Source: Gracilibacillus halophilus YIM-C55.5
GTDB lineage: Bacteria > Bacillota > Bacilli > Bacillales > Amphibacillaceae
Reading direction: 5' to 3'
Assembly (NCBI RefSeq): GCF_000359605.1
Contig: NZ_APML01000025.1
Coordinates: 1-60,879 of the forward strand
Length of the DNA: 60,879 nt
Numbering within the stretch: position 1 is the stretch's first letter; every line of letters begins with the position of its first letter. Below the pieces are notes generated by a model. That model did no database searches and was not told where the DNA came from. It saw nothing but the letters and a program-made list of their open reading frames with translations. This document shows positions 8,565 to 17,103 of this stretch, in pieces. A program made the position numbers and the translations under genes.

Positions 8565-11276
8565 ATGGCAAATCAGAACGTATACCAGACAAAAAAGCAA
8601 TTTGAACTAAATGGTAAGACTTATAATTACTATCAATTAAAAGCACTTGAAGATGCAGGGATTGGCAATATATCCCGTTTACCATTTTCTATTCGTGTGT
8701 TACTAGAATCGTTGATGCGTCAACATGATGGTCATGTAATCAAAGATGAACATGTAAAAAGTTTAGCAAAATGGGGAGAAAATGCAGACGAGGATGTTCC
8801 GTTTAAGCCTTCTCGTGTGATTTTACAGGATTTTACCGGTGTTCCAGCTGTTGTGGATTTAGCCTCTCTACGCAAAGCAATGGTAGATATGGGTGGATCT
8901 CCAGAGAAAATCAATCCTGAAGTACCTGTGGATTTAGTTATTGACCACTCGGTTCAAGTTGATCAATACGGTACGAAGGATGCATTACAAAAAAATATGG
9001 ATTTAGAGTTTAAACGCAATGCAGAAAGATACGAGTTTTTAAACTGGGCACAAAAAGCATTTGATAATTATCGTGCGGTTCCACCAGCAACTGGTATTGT
9101 TCACCAAGTCAATTTAGAGTATATTGCGAATGTTATTCACGCAATTGAAAATGATGATGGTGAAGTAGATGCATTCCCTGATACACTCGTTGGTACTGAC
9201 TCTCACACGACGATGATCAACGGTTTAGGTGTACTAGGATGGGGTGTCGGCGGTATTGAAGCAGAAGCCGGTATGTTAGGACAACCATCTTACTTACCAG
9301 CACCAGAAGTAATCGGTGTGAAATTTACAGGTAGCTTTCCAAATGGAACGACTGCAACAGATTTAGCTCTGAAAGTCACTCAAGTATTACGTGAGAAGAA
9401 TGTTGTCGGGAAATTTGTAGAATACTTCGGACCAGGGTTAAAAGATATGCCATTAGCCGATCGCGCTACAATTTCAAACATGGCACCAGAATACGGAGCG
9501 ACTTGTGGATTCTTCCCAGTGGATGATGAAGCATTAAATTACTTACGCTTAACAGGACGTGATGAAGAACATATCGCTCTTGTTGAAAAATATTGTAAAG
9601 AGAACGATTTATGGTATTCTCCAGATCAGCCAGATCCAGCATTTACTGATTTAGTTGAAATCAATTTATCTGAACTTGAACCAAACCTATCTGGGCCTAA
9701 ACGTCCACAGGATTTAATACCACTATCTCAAATGCAAAAATCGTTTAATGATGCGATTACAGCACCAGCTGGTAACCAAGGATTTGGACTTGATCAATCT
9801 GAATTTAATAAAAAGGCAGAGATTAAGTACAACGACGGTACAAAATCCGAAATGAAGACAGGTGATGTTGCCATTGCAGCGATTACCTCATGTACAAACA
9901 CATCCAATCCATATGTTATGCTTGGCGCTGGCTTATTAGCGAAGAAAGCAGTTGAAAAAGGGCTAGACGTACCTGATTATGTAAAAACTTCACTAGCTCC
10001 TGGTTCAAAAGTTGTGACAAGTTATTTAGAAAATTCGGGATTAATGGAATATCTGGATGAGTTAGGGTTTAACTTGGTTGGTTATGGTTGTACGACATGT
10101 ATTGGTAACTCTGGACCGCTACGTGAAGAGATCGAACAAGCCATTGCAGATTCTGATTTAACGGTAGCATCTGTCTTATCGGGTAACCGTAACTTTGAAG
10201 GACGTATTCATCCATTAGTGAAAGCGAACTATTTAGCTTCACCACCATTAGTAGTAACTTATGCATTAGCAGGTACAGTGGATATTGACTTGAAGAATGA
10301 TCCAATCGGTGAAGATCAAGATGGCCAACCGGTTTATTTTAATGATATTTGGCCAACAATGGACGAGATTCGTAGTGAAGTGCAGAAAGTTGTTACACCT
10401 GAATTATTCCGCAAAGAATACGAAAATGTGTTTGATTCCAATGAAAAATGGAATGAAATTGACACAACAGATGAACCACTATATTCCTGGGATAGTGAAT
10501 CAACATATATTCAAAATCCACCATTCTTTGAAGGGTTATCAAAAGATCCTAGTGAGGTAAAACCTTTATCTGATATGCGTGCGATTGGTAAATTCGGTGA
10601 TTCGGTGACAACTGACCATATTTCGCCAGCAGGTGCAATTGCCAAAGATATGCCGGCTGGTAAGTACTTGCAAGAAAAAGGTGTATCGCCTCGTCATTTC
10701 AACTCATATGGGTCTCGTCGAGGGAACCATGAAATTATGATGCGTGGTACATTTGCTAATATTCGTATTAAAAACCAGTTAGCTCCAGGAACAGAAGGTG
10801 GTTTCACTACTTATTGGCCAACTGGGGATATTATGCCGATTTATGATGCAGCTATGAAATATCAAGAAGATGGAACTGGACTTGTTGTATTGGCTGGTAA
10901 TGATTACGGCATGGGAAGCTCTCGTGACTGGGCTGCGAAAGGAACCAATCTATTAGGCATAAAGACGGTCATTGCTCAAAGTTATGAACGTATTCACCGT
11001 TCGAACTTAGTCATGATGGGTGTTCTACCACTTCAGTTCCAAGATGGTGAAAGCGCAGATTCACTCGGATTAACTGGTAAAGAGACATTTGAAATTGATA
11101 TTGATGAAAATGTAAAACCTCATGATTTAGTAAAAGTGACAGCAACTGATGAAAATGGAAAGAAAACTGAATTTGAAGTTGTGGCGCGCTTTGATAGTGA
11201 TGTAGAAGTCGATTACTATCGTCATGGTGGAATCTTACAGATGGTACTACGTAATAAAATCGCACAAGAAGCATAA
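8565..11276 (+). CDS. acnA: Aconitate hydratase
   Basis: A 903-residue aconitase/IRP1-type enzyme (citB in Bacillus) that isomerises citrate to isocitrate in the TCA cycle. The [4Fe-4S] ligands are Cys443 (CTNTSNP), Cys509 and Cys512 ([12 protein letters not shown]). The C-terminal swivel domain holds [10 protein letters not shown]. Length matches the Gram-positive proteins (about 900-910). It is monocistronic between its own leader and a strong terminator. The position between yneK and yneP is the Bacillus one, although the sspO/sspP genes usually next to it were not found. Confidence 0.97.
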   Translation: MANQNVYQTKKQFELNGKTYNYYQLKALEDAGIGNISRLPFSIRVLLESLMRQHDGHVIKDEHVKSLAKWGENADEDVPFKPSRVILQDFTGVPAVVDLASLRKAMVDMGGSPEKINPEVPVDLVIDHSVQVDQYGTKDALQKNMDLEFKRNAERYEFLNWAQKAFDNYRAVPPATGIVHQVNLEYIANVIHAIENDDGEVDAFPDTLVGTDSHTTMINGLGVLGWGVGGIEAEAGMLGQPSYLPAPEVIGVKFTGSFPNGTTATDLALKVTQVLREKNVVGKFVEYFGPGLKDMPLADRATISNMAPEYGATCGFFPVDDEALNYLRLTGRDEEHIALVEKYCKENDLWYSPDQPDPAFTDLVEINLSELEPNLSGPKRPQDLIPLSQMQKSFNDAITAPAGNQGFGLDQSEFNKKAEIKYNDGTKSEMKTGDVAIAAITSCTNTSNPYVMLGAGLLAKKAVEKGLDVPDYVKTSLAPGSKVVTSYLENSGLMEYLDELGFNLVGYGCTTCIGNSGPLREEIEQAIADSDLTVASVLSGNRNFEGRIHPLVKANYLASPPLVVTYALAGTVDIDLKNDPIGEDQDGQPVYFNDIWPTMDEIRSEVQKVVTPELFRKEYENVFDSNEKWNEIDTTDEPLYSWDSESTYIQNPPFFEGLSKDPSEVKPLSDMRAIGKFGDSVTTDHISPAGAIAKDMPAGKYLQEKGVSPRHFNSYGSRRGNHEIMMRGTFANIRIKNQLAPGTEGGFTTYWPTGDIMPIYDAAMKYQEDGTGLVVLAGNDYGMGSSRDWAAKGTNLLGIKTVIAQSYERIHRSNLVMMGVLPLQFQDGESADSLGLTGKETFEIDIDENVKPHDLVKVTATDENGKKTEFEVVARFDSDVEVDYYRHGGILQMVLRNKIAQEA

Positions 11277-11283
11277 ATGTTTT

Positions 11284-11314
11284 AAAGATAGCCGATCATC
11301 GGCTATCTTTTTTA
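11284..11314 (+). terminator. Terminator after aconitase gene
   Basis: A near-continuous palindromic stem, AAAGATAGCCGAT pairing with ATCGGCTATCTTT, followed by T residues. Confidence 0.9.
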
Positions 11315-11392
11315 TGGATAAGGATCTGTTATAATATTGATCATTAGACGGTGTGAGGAGATTGTTTTATAATAAGAAGAAGAATTTATTCG

Positions 11393-11412
11393 CATCTTTT
11401 GTTGAAAAGATG
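11393..11412 (+). promoter_or_regulatory. Small perfect hairpin in the leader of the double-AAA gene
   Basis: CATCTTTT and AAAAGATG form an 8-bp perfect stem around GTTG, about 27 bases before the GTG start. There is no T run, so it is more likely an operator or mRNA element than a terminator. Its function is unknown. Confidence 0.45.
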
Positions 11413-11438
11413 TATGGTATCCGAAAGGAGTCATAACC

Positions 11439-13721
11439 GTGTCAGTTTTTGACGCAGCACAAATCGAACATTCAATATCTAGGTGGGAGGCATTAGATCA
11501 AATGCCTCCTTATACCGAGATTGAGTTATTACGTATGATTGATCATGAAGAGCATGGATTGATCACATTATCAATACAAACAAAAGCTATTTTATATAGT
11601 ATGTTGATTTATTACCGAATGCAACGTGATGTCGGTGATGACCACTTACAAGAACAACTGGATACGTTTCCTGAAGAGCAAGTTCCCTCGATTGTTGGCG
11701 AAATTAAACGGATCAAACATTATTTGTCGTTTTATCAACAGTTACGTTCGATTGATTTTTCTCAATATATGATAAGAGAAACTGATTTTGATCCAGTAAA
11801 ATTAAAAAAGGCAAAGGCATTTCTAGGAGAATTGAAACCACTTGAGGAATATTCTCTTTTGGAACAAGACAAAACTCTAGGTAAGTTAACGCAGGCATTT
11901 TACCAAGTCATTGAACAAATTACATCACTAAAAGATGTACTGCAAGAAATGGTGGAAGGATTAGAGCAGAGAAGAACTGTACAATCACTTTCGACTTATC
12001 ATGAAATGCTCGACCAATTGCAACGTCTGATAAACTATTTTTATCAACAACTTCCTCAATTTCTTCGACAGGAACAGACAGATGATCCGCTAGAAGAATT
12101 GCAACAAATGGTTGGACTTCATCAAATTAAAGATTATATGAATAATTATTATCACTATTTAAAGTACCAAAAGCGACGTAAAGAATTAGGTTTTCAAATG
12201 GTAGACGAGCAAGGGTTGCATATGGTGATCACTGGGAATCCTGGTACTGGTAAAACGACAATTGCGCGGTTACTAGCCGAAATCTATTATCAGCTAGGTA
12301 TTTTACGTACTAATCATGTGATCGAAGTTAACCGGTCTCAATTAGTCGGTTCGTTTATGGGACAAAGTGAAGAAAATACGCTACATTATGTGCAGAAGGC
12401 GCTCGGTGGGGTATTATTTATTGATGAAGCATACAATTTAAAACGTGAAGATCAGACAGGAAACGATTACGGTCAAGCGGTTATCGACACATTAGTGTCT
12501 AGTATGACTAGTCAAGAATACGCGAACCAATTTGCGGTTATTATCGCGGGATATCCTGAAGAAATGCGGCATTTTTTATGGGCGAATCAAGGGTTACGTA
12601 GTCGTTTCCCAGAAGGAAATTTTATTCAGTTACCTGATTTTAATGATCGAGAACTGATGGATATAGCAGAACAAACTGCACTTCAAAATGACTACTTTTT
12701 TACAGATGAAGCATTGCAGCATTTTCATTCATTAATCGAAAAGGCGAGAGTTGACGAATCGTTCGGTAATGCTAGAACGGTTAAAGATCTAGTGCTCAAA
12801 GTCATTTTTCATATTGGTTCTAATCATCAAATGCCTACTAAGGATAATTGGATCGAACATATGCGCATCACGAAAGAAGATATTGCACTCGTTGATGATC
12901 ATGACACACAGACTGATCCAATGGAACAACTGGAACAATTAATCGGTTTGTCAGAAGTGAAAGAAGAAGTTAAGAAATTGTCAGCTTTTGTAGAAGTGCA
13001 ACAACAACGGAAAACACGCGAACTTCCGACTGTCCCCATACAGCTTCATGCCGTGTTTTCTGGAAATCCTGGCACTGGTAAAACAACCGTAGCCCAAGTG
13101 TTTGCTAAGATTTTGAAAAATCGTGGTTTGTTAAAACGTGGCCACCTTGTGATTGCTTCACGTAGTGATTTAGTGGCCGGATTTGTCGGCCAAACAGCGC
13201 TAAAAACAAAAAATAAGATAAGAGAAGCACTCGGTGGCGTCCTATTTATTGATGAAGCCTATGCATTATTTCGAGGAGACAAAGATTTCGGGAAAGAAGC
13301 GATAGATACTTTAGTCGATGAAATGACAAAGCATAATGAAAATCTCGTCGTTATTTTAGCAGGCTATCAGAAAGAAATGGAACAATTTATTGCAAGCAAT
13401 CCAGGCTTAGAAACCCGGTTTAAAAAATATTTTCACTTTAAAGATTATACAACGGAAGAACTATTACAGATTGCTAAATATCATGTGAATAATTTTGACT
13501 ATCAATGGGATCGCCAAGTAGAAAATTATTTATACAAACAATTTGAAGAGCGACATATCCCTGGCAATGCTCGGTTTGTTGTCAATCTCATCAATGAAGC
13601 GATTCAATTTCAAGCACTACGTATTCAAGACAGTGATCAGATGGATTATGATCAATTACAAGAATTAACGAAAGAAGATTTCGAGTTAGCATGGGGTGCG
13701 ACAAGGGGGATCAATGAATGA
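11439..13721 (+). CDS. Tandem AAA+ ATPase, SpoVK/CbxX type
   Basis: A 760-residue protein with two complete CbxX/CfqX-type AAA+ modules. The first Walker A is GNPGTGKTT at about residues 266-274 with Walker B GGVLFIDEAYNL; the second is GNPGTGKTT at about 542-550 with GGVLFIDEAYALF. Both modules carry GxRSRFP/GLETRF-type arginine-finger regions. The N-terminal 230 residues are helical and of unknown fold. Bacillus SpoVK, a mother-cell protein needed for spore maturation, has a single module of about 320 residues. The start is GTG 11439 behind AAAGGAG. It overlaps yneP by 4 bases. A sporulation role is plausible but not shown. Confidence 0.85.
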   Translation: MSVFDAAQIEHSISRWEALDQMPPYTEIELLRMIDHEEHGLITLSIQTKAILYSMLIYYRMQRDVGDDHLQEQLDTFPEEQVPSIVGEIKRIKHYLSFYQQLRSIDFSQYMIRETDFDPVKLKKAKAFLGELKPLEEYSLLEQDKTLGKLTQAFYQVIEQITSLKDVLQEMVEGLEQRRTVQSLSTYHEMLDQLQRLINYFYQQLPQFLRQEQTDDPLEELQQMVGLHQIKDYMNNYYHYLKYQKRRKELGFQMVDEQGLHMVITGNPGTGKTTIARLLAEIYYQLGILRTNHVIEVNRSQLVGSFMGQSEENTLHYVQKALGGVLFIDEAYNLKREDQTGNDYGQAVIDTLVSSMTSQEYANQFAVIIAGYPEEMRHFLWANQGLRSRFPEGNFIQLPDFNDRELMDIAEQTALQNDYFFTDEALQHFHSLIEKARVDESFGNARTVKDLVLKVIFHIGSNHQMPTKDNWIEHMRITKEDIALVDDHDTQTDPMEQLEQLIGLSEVKEEVKKLSAFVEVQQQRKTRELPTVPIQLHAVFSGNPGTGKTTVAQVFAKILKNRGLLKRGHLVIASRSDLVAGFVGQTALKTKNKIREALGGVLFIDEAYALFRGDKDFGKEAIDTLVDEMTKHNENLVVILAGYQKEMEQFIASNPGLETRFKKYFHFKDYTTEELLQIAKYHVNNFDYQWDRQVENYLYKQFEERHIPGNARFVVNLINEAIQFQALRIQDSDQMDYDQLQELTKEDFELAWGATRGINE

Positions 13722-14140
13722 TTGTGAAAACACCAATTAAAGTTCGTTATCAGGAAACGGATCAAATGGGCGTTGTTTATCATGCCAATTATTTAATTTG
13801 GTTTGAAATCGGCCGAACGGCTTTTATTGAGGAATTAGGATTTCAGTATAATGATATGGAAAAAGAAGGGATTGTATCTCCTGTAGTGCATGCTGATATG
13901 TCGTTCAAACATCCAATTCGTTATGGTCAAGATGCATTTGTGGAAACATGGATTCAATCATATAATGGGATTCGGACCGTTTATGGTTACAATATATTAG
14001 ATGATCAAGGTGAGGTAGCTGTAAGTGGACAAACAGAACATGTCATTGTCAAAAAAGATAATTTTCGTCCGTTATCATTAAAGAAAAAGTTCCCCCATTG
14101 GCATCATGCTTATCAGCAAGCATTGGAGGATCAAGACTAA
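13718..14140 (+). CDS. yneP: Hotdog-fold acyl-CoA thioesterase YneP
   Basis: A 140-residue 4-hydroxybenzoyl-CoA thioesterase/YbgC-like hotdog protein. The signature RYQETDQMGVVYHANYLIWFE (near residues 9-29; the catalytic Asp follows ET) is clear. It overlaps the AAA+ gene (ATGA) and yneQ (TAATG), so all three are translationally coupled. The natural acyl-CoA substrate is unknown. Confidence 0.9.
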   Translation: MIVKTPIKVRYQETDQMGVVYHANYLIWFEIGRTAFIEELGFQYNDMEKEGIVSPVVHADMSFKHPIRYGQDAFVETWIQSYNGIRTVYGYNILDDQGEVAVSGQTEHVIVKKDNFRPLSLKKKFPHWHHAYQQALEDQD

Positions 14141-14442
14141 TGGCATTTGGTCTGCGCAGAAAACATCTTCAACAATGGAAGAAAGATGTGAAGAAAGGGA
14201 AAATTTCTTTTCTAACCCATTATTGGATGGATGATCGTTTTCCAAATTGTAAAACAGTCACCAAAGTAGGTTGTAGTGATTATCAACGATTAGCTGATTG
14301 GGGAAAACAGTATGGCCTTCGAAAAGAATGGATTCATAACGATCCCGTATATCCGCATTTTGATTTATTCGGTGAGTATCAAAGAAAGATATTAAAAGCA
14401 GAGCAGCAATGGGATCAAATTCACTTTTTTAACTTGATATAA
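14140..14442 (+). CDS. yneQ: YneQ-like small conserved protein
   Basis: A 100-residue protein without recognised catalytic motifs, rich in Lys, Trp and Tyr (LRRKHLQQWKKDVKKGK, HYWMDDRFPNCK). Its place immediately after yneP identifies it with Bacillus yneQ, a protein of unknown function. ATG 14140 is used because GGAGG lies about nine bases upstream and the frame before it overlaps yneP. Confidence 0.75.
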   Translation: MAFGLRRKHLQQWKKDVKKGKISFLTHYWMDDRFPNCKTVTKVGCSDYQRLADWGKQYGLRKEWIHNDPVYPHFDLFGEYQRKILKAEQQWDQIHFFNLI

Positions 14443-14483
14443 TTAAAAATGGATATGTTAGCTTTCGTAAGTTTTAACGTATA

Positions 14484-14521
14484 AAAAGACGAGCATTTAA
14501 TCATGATGCTCGTCTTTTCTA
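14484..14521. terminator. Bidirectional terminator between yneQ and yidD
   Basis: A 13-bp stem AAAAGACGAGCAT/ATGCTCGTCTTTT with a 9-base loop, A-rich before and T-rich after, so it can act on both strands. The yidD stop codon is in the loop. Confidence 0.9.
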
Positions 14522-14739
14522 GTAGGGACAGGGTCAAATCCACCAGGGTGAAACGGGTGACATTTTACGATACGTTTCAATGACAAGTAAGTGGCTTTGA
14601 ATATATTAAATTGTTGAAAGCATTCAAGGCTATATTGCGAACAAGTGGGTTGAAAACGGCAACTTGGTAAAAACATCGGACTGATAAACTTTTGATAAAA
14701 TTGGATAAACCCAATAAATAACCGTTTCAAACACATCAC
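14497..14739 (-). CDS. yidD: Membrane protein insertion efficiency factor YidD
   Basis: An 80-residue protein with the YidD signature: an amphipathic N-terminus ([14 protein letters not shown]), then [16 protein letters not shown] and a C-terminal [13 protein letters not shown]. The family assists YidC-dependent membrane protein insertion. It begins directly at the folE2 stop (GTG 14739 or ATG 14736), suggesting translation coupling. It is usually next to rpmH/rnpA in other bacteria but is commonly elsewhere in Bacillaceae. Confidence 0.93.
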   Translation of the reverse strand: MMCLKRLFIGFIQFYQKFISPMFLPSCRFQPTCSQYSLECFQQFNIFKATYLSLKRIVKCHPFHPGGFDPVPTRKDEHHD

Positions 14740-15663
14740 CTACATATGCCATGATTTATCGTAAGTAATAGTTGCAATCGCATCGTGTAAGTGGATGGAT
14801 TCTTCGTTTTGACAAGTAACAGTAAATTTCTGAATAAATGGCATTTCATACAAATCGGCAGCTACTAATCGCACCATATCTTCGACAAAACGAGGATTTT
14901 CATATGCTTGTTCTGTGACCATTTTCTCATCAGGTCGTTTTAACACAGGATGAATGCGAGCGCTAGCGTTACTTTCTGCTGCCTCTAATAAAGCAAGCTT
15001 CCAGTCGGTTGTTGTTTCATCAAAATCACCAGTCAGTTCAGCCTCCATACTGACATTTCCTCGCTGGTTATGAGCGCTATATTCACTGATCTCTTTTGAA
15101 CATGGACATAATGTTGTAATGGTTCCTTTTAAAGAAACGGTGTAATGATAACCACTGGTTTGATGATAGTGAACAGTCACCTTTGCATCTGCATGATTCA
15201 TACCGGGTTTATCAGAGTCAGGTCCTCGTCGTTCAAAAAACCAGGGAAACTCAACGGTGATGGTTGTTTCTTCTTGCTCTAATCGATGACTTAGTTCAGC
15301 TGTAAACTCTTTTAAAAATGCCAGACTTACTTCGAGTTCCCCATTTTCATAGTACTGATTTAACAATTCTGTAAAACGACTCATATTTGTTCCTTTATGT
15401 GTTTTATTCACAGATGATGTCATATAAAATGTGCCAATTGTTGTTTGTACGTGAGGAGTTACATGACTGTTCACAATAACAGGATGCTTCACATTAGTAA
15501 TACCGACATGGTCAATGTCAAAAAGAAAATCTTGCTTTGTATTTTGAAGGTCAGGCATCTCATGCTTTTTGGTTGGTTTTGATCTAGGCCCTGGTTCTAC
15601 TGACCCAAAAAGCTTATGCCGTTCCGCTTTATTTGGTAATGAAACATTTCTTTCATCTTTCAT
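14740..15663 (-). CDS. folE2: GTP cyclohydrolase FolE2 (type IB)
   Basis: A 307-residue enzyme that converts GTP to dihydroneopterin triphosphate, the first step of folate synthesis. Recognisable blocks are DIDHVGITNVKHPV near residue 50, TVEFPWFFERRGPDSDKPGMNHADAKV, and TLCPCSKEISEYSAHNQRG, which holds the metal-binding cysteine of the IB family. FolE2 can use metals other than zinc and is Zur-controlled in Bacillus, but I saw no convincing Zur box upstream. It has its own promoter and ends at the yidD start. Confidence 0.95.
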   Translation of the reverse strand: MKDERNVSLPNKAERHKLFGSVEPGPRSKPTKKHEMPDLQNTKQDFLFDIDHVGITNVKHPVIVNSHVTPHVQTTIGTFYMTSSVNKTHKGTNMSRFTELLNQYYENGELEVSLAFLKEFTAELSHRLEQEETTITVEFPWFFERRGPDSDKPGMNHADAKVTVHYHQTSGYHYTVSLKGTITTLCPCSKEISEYSAHNQRGNVSMEAELTGDFDETTTDWKLALLEAAESNASARIHPVLKRPDEKMVTEQAYENPRFVEDMVRLVAADLYEMPFIQKFTVTCQNEESIHLHDAIATITYDKSWHM

Positions 15664-15701
15664 GATGATTATGACTCCTTTCTAACCACTGCAATGGTAA
15701 A

Positions 15702-15730
15702 ATTATACGCAATCCTTTAGCAAGATGCAA
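15702..15730 (-). promoter_or_regulatory. folE2 promoter
   Basis: On the minus strand, TTGCAT (15730-15725) and a perfect TATAAT (15707-15702) have a 17-base spacer. The elements lie about 40 bases before the folE2 start, in the gap after plsY. Confidence 0.75.
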
Positions 15731-15741
15731 TTAAATAGCTT

Positions 15742-16326
15742 TTACATCCATGTAATCTTTGGTTCTGTTTTCTTAATAATTCGTTTAATGTTGGTATGGT
15801 GGCGATATATAACAAAAATCGTTAACAAACTGGTGACAATGATGAGTCCAATATCCTGTTGGATGCTGGTAACAATAATGGTGATGATACCTGTTAGCAT
15901 CGAAGCGAGAGAAACATACTTAGACAAATACAAAATGACTAAAAAGCTCATCACCATAATTACAAATAATAATGGATTGACACCTAAAATGATCCCAGAA
16001 GAAGTAGCAACCGCTTTGCCACCTTTAAACTTTGCAAATATTGGATACATATGACCGATGACTGAAAAAATACCAATCAGTAATGGATATATATGTTCTG
16101 CTTGAAAGATGACAGGTAAAGAGGCTGCTAATGTCCCTTTTAAAATATCGATGACGATGACAATTGATCCAGCCTTGATACCAAGCACACGAAATGTATT
16201 GGTAGCCCCAAGGTTTCCACTTCCATGCTCGCGAATATCCATTTGATAACCTAACTTGCCGATAATGAGGCCAGATGGTATCGACCCTAACAAGTAAGCA
16301 AGTAAAATAAAAATAGCGTATTCCAT
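15742..16326 (-). CDS. plsY: Glycerol-3-phosphate acyltransferase PlsY
   Basis: A 194-residue integral membrane acyltransferase that transfers acyl groups from acyl-phosphate to glycerol-3-phosphate, the first step of phospholipid synthesis. The three family motifs are visible: [31 protein letters not shown] and [14 protein letters not shown]. There are about five transmembrane helices. The start ATG 16326 follows AAGGAG. It is divergent from yneT, the arrangement of Bacillus yneS/yneT. Confidence 0.96.
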   Translation of the reverse strand: MEYAIFILLAYLLGSIPSGLIIGKLGYQMDIREHGSGNLGATNTFRVLGIKAGSIVIVIDILKGTLAASLPVIFQAEHIYPLLIGIFSVIGHMYPIFAKFKGGKAVATSSGIILGVNPLLFVIMVMSFLVILYLSKYVSLASMLTGIITIIVTSIQQDIGLIIVTSLLTIFVIYRHHTNIKRIIKKTEPKITWM

Positions 16327-16523
16327 TCGAGAATCTCCTTATTTTCATTAAATTTTCTATCCCTATGATTCCATGATACGACTATATTTTATCACGACCT
16401 GTCAAAAAAGACATTTCTAAACGAAAAAAGTTGTAATAAATACTTTTTTATTTAAGGAATAAAAGGGAATATACTTACAAAAATTAGCTGTTGATGAAAT
16501 ATAATGACTTGCTAATCTTACTA

Positions 16524-16544
16524 TTACATGATTTAATCATGTAA
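16524..16544. promoter_or_regulatory. Perfect palindrome ahead of yneT (candidate operator)
   Basis: The 9-bp arms TTACATGAT and ATCATGTAA flank TTA. The palindrome ends 17 bases before the yneT start, just upstream of its GAGGTG ribosome binding site and downstream of a TATAAT at 16500-16505. It does not match the Bacillus regulator boxes I know (Zur, Fur, Rex, CodY, GlnR). It could be a regulator site or an mRNA hairpin. Confidence 0.55.
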
Positions 16545-16561
16545 AATGAGGTGTTTAATAA

Positions 16562-16975
16562 ATGGATAAGACTAATGATCAACAATTAATGAAACAGATG
16601 TTACAAGATACCGAAACAATCGCAGTAATCGGATTATCGGATAAAAAGGATCGAACATCTTATCAAATTGCTCGAGCCATGCAACAACAAGGATACCGAA
16701 TCATTCCCGTCAATCCAAATGTAAATGAAGTATTAGGTGAAAAAGCATACAAATCTGTGGTAAAAATAGACAAGCCATTCCAACTCATTAATATTTTTCG
16801 TAAATCCGTTTATTTGCAAGATATCGCAAAAGAAATCGTTCAAACGGATGCACCATATGTTTGGATGCAACAAGGTGTGAAAGATGATAAAGCTTGTCAG
16901 TACCTTCAAGATCATGATAAAAAGGTAATTATGGATCAATGTATAAAAGTGGCCCATTCTATGCTCATGAAGTAA
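16562..16975 (+). CDS. yneT: CoA-binding domain protein YneT
   Basis: A 137-residue Rossmann-fold protein of the CoA_binding_2 family, with IAVIGLSDKKDRTSYQIARAMQQQGYRIIPVNP at the nucleotide-binding end and QQGVKDDKA / VIMDQCIKVAH later. The family binds CoA in crystal structures but has no assigned reaction. It lies between plsY (divergent) and parE, as in Bacillus. Confidence 0.92.
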   Translation: MDKTNDQQLMKQMLQDTETIAVIGLSDKKDRTSYQIARAMQQQGYRIIPVNPNVNEVLGEKAYKSVVKIDKPFQLINIFRKSVYLQDIAKEIVQTDAPYVWMQQGVKDDKACQYLQDHDKKVIMDQCIKVAHSMLMK

Positions 16976-16990
16976 CCGCTAGATATTTCC

Positions 16991-17019
16991 TTTACAATGA
17001 AAAACATATGTTCTATATT
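16991..17019 (+). promoter_or_regulatory. Probable parE-parC promoter
   Basis: TTTACA (16991-16996) and TATATT (17014-17019) have a 17-base spacer, about 85 bases before parE. Confidence 0.6.
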
Positions 17020-17103
17020 ATAAGTTAGATTCTTTTGATCGCCTACAGTGGCTGTCAATGCTTATGAGAATAAGTGTTGACGTGAGGAAGGAGAAGTTAA
17101 AAA

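Noticed and set aside
11362..11436. Short open frame from TTG upstream of the tandem AAA+ gene
   Set aside because: The TTG lies only one base after AGGAG, the 24-codon frame has no recognisable features, and the hairpin there explains the sequence better.
15664..15730. Zur box before folE2, as in Bacillus
   Set aside because: No copy close to TCGTAAT-N-ATTACGA was found; only an ordinary promoter is visible.
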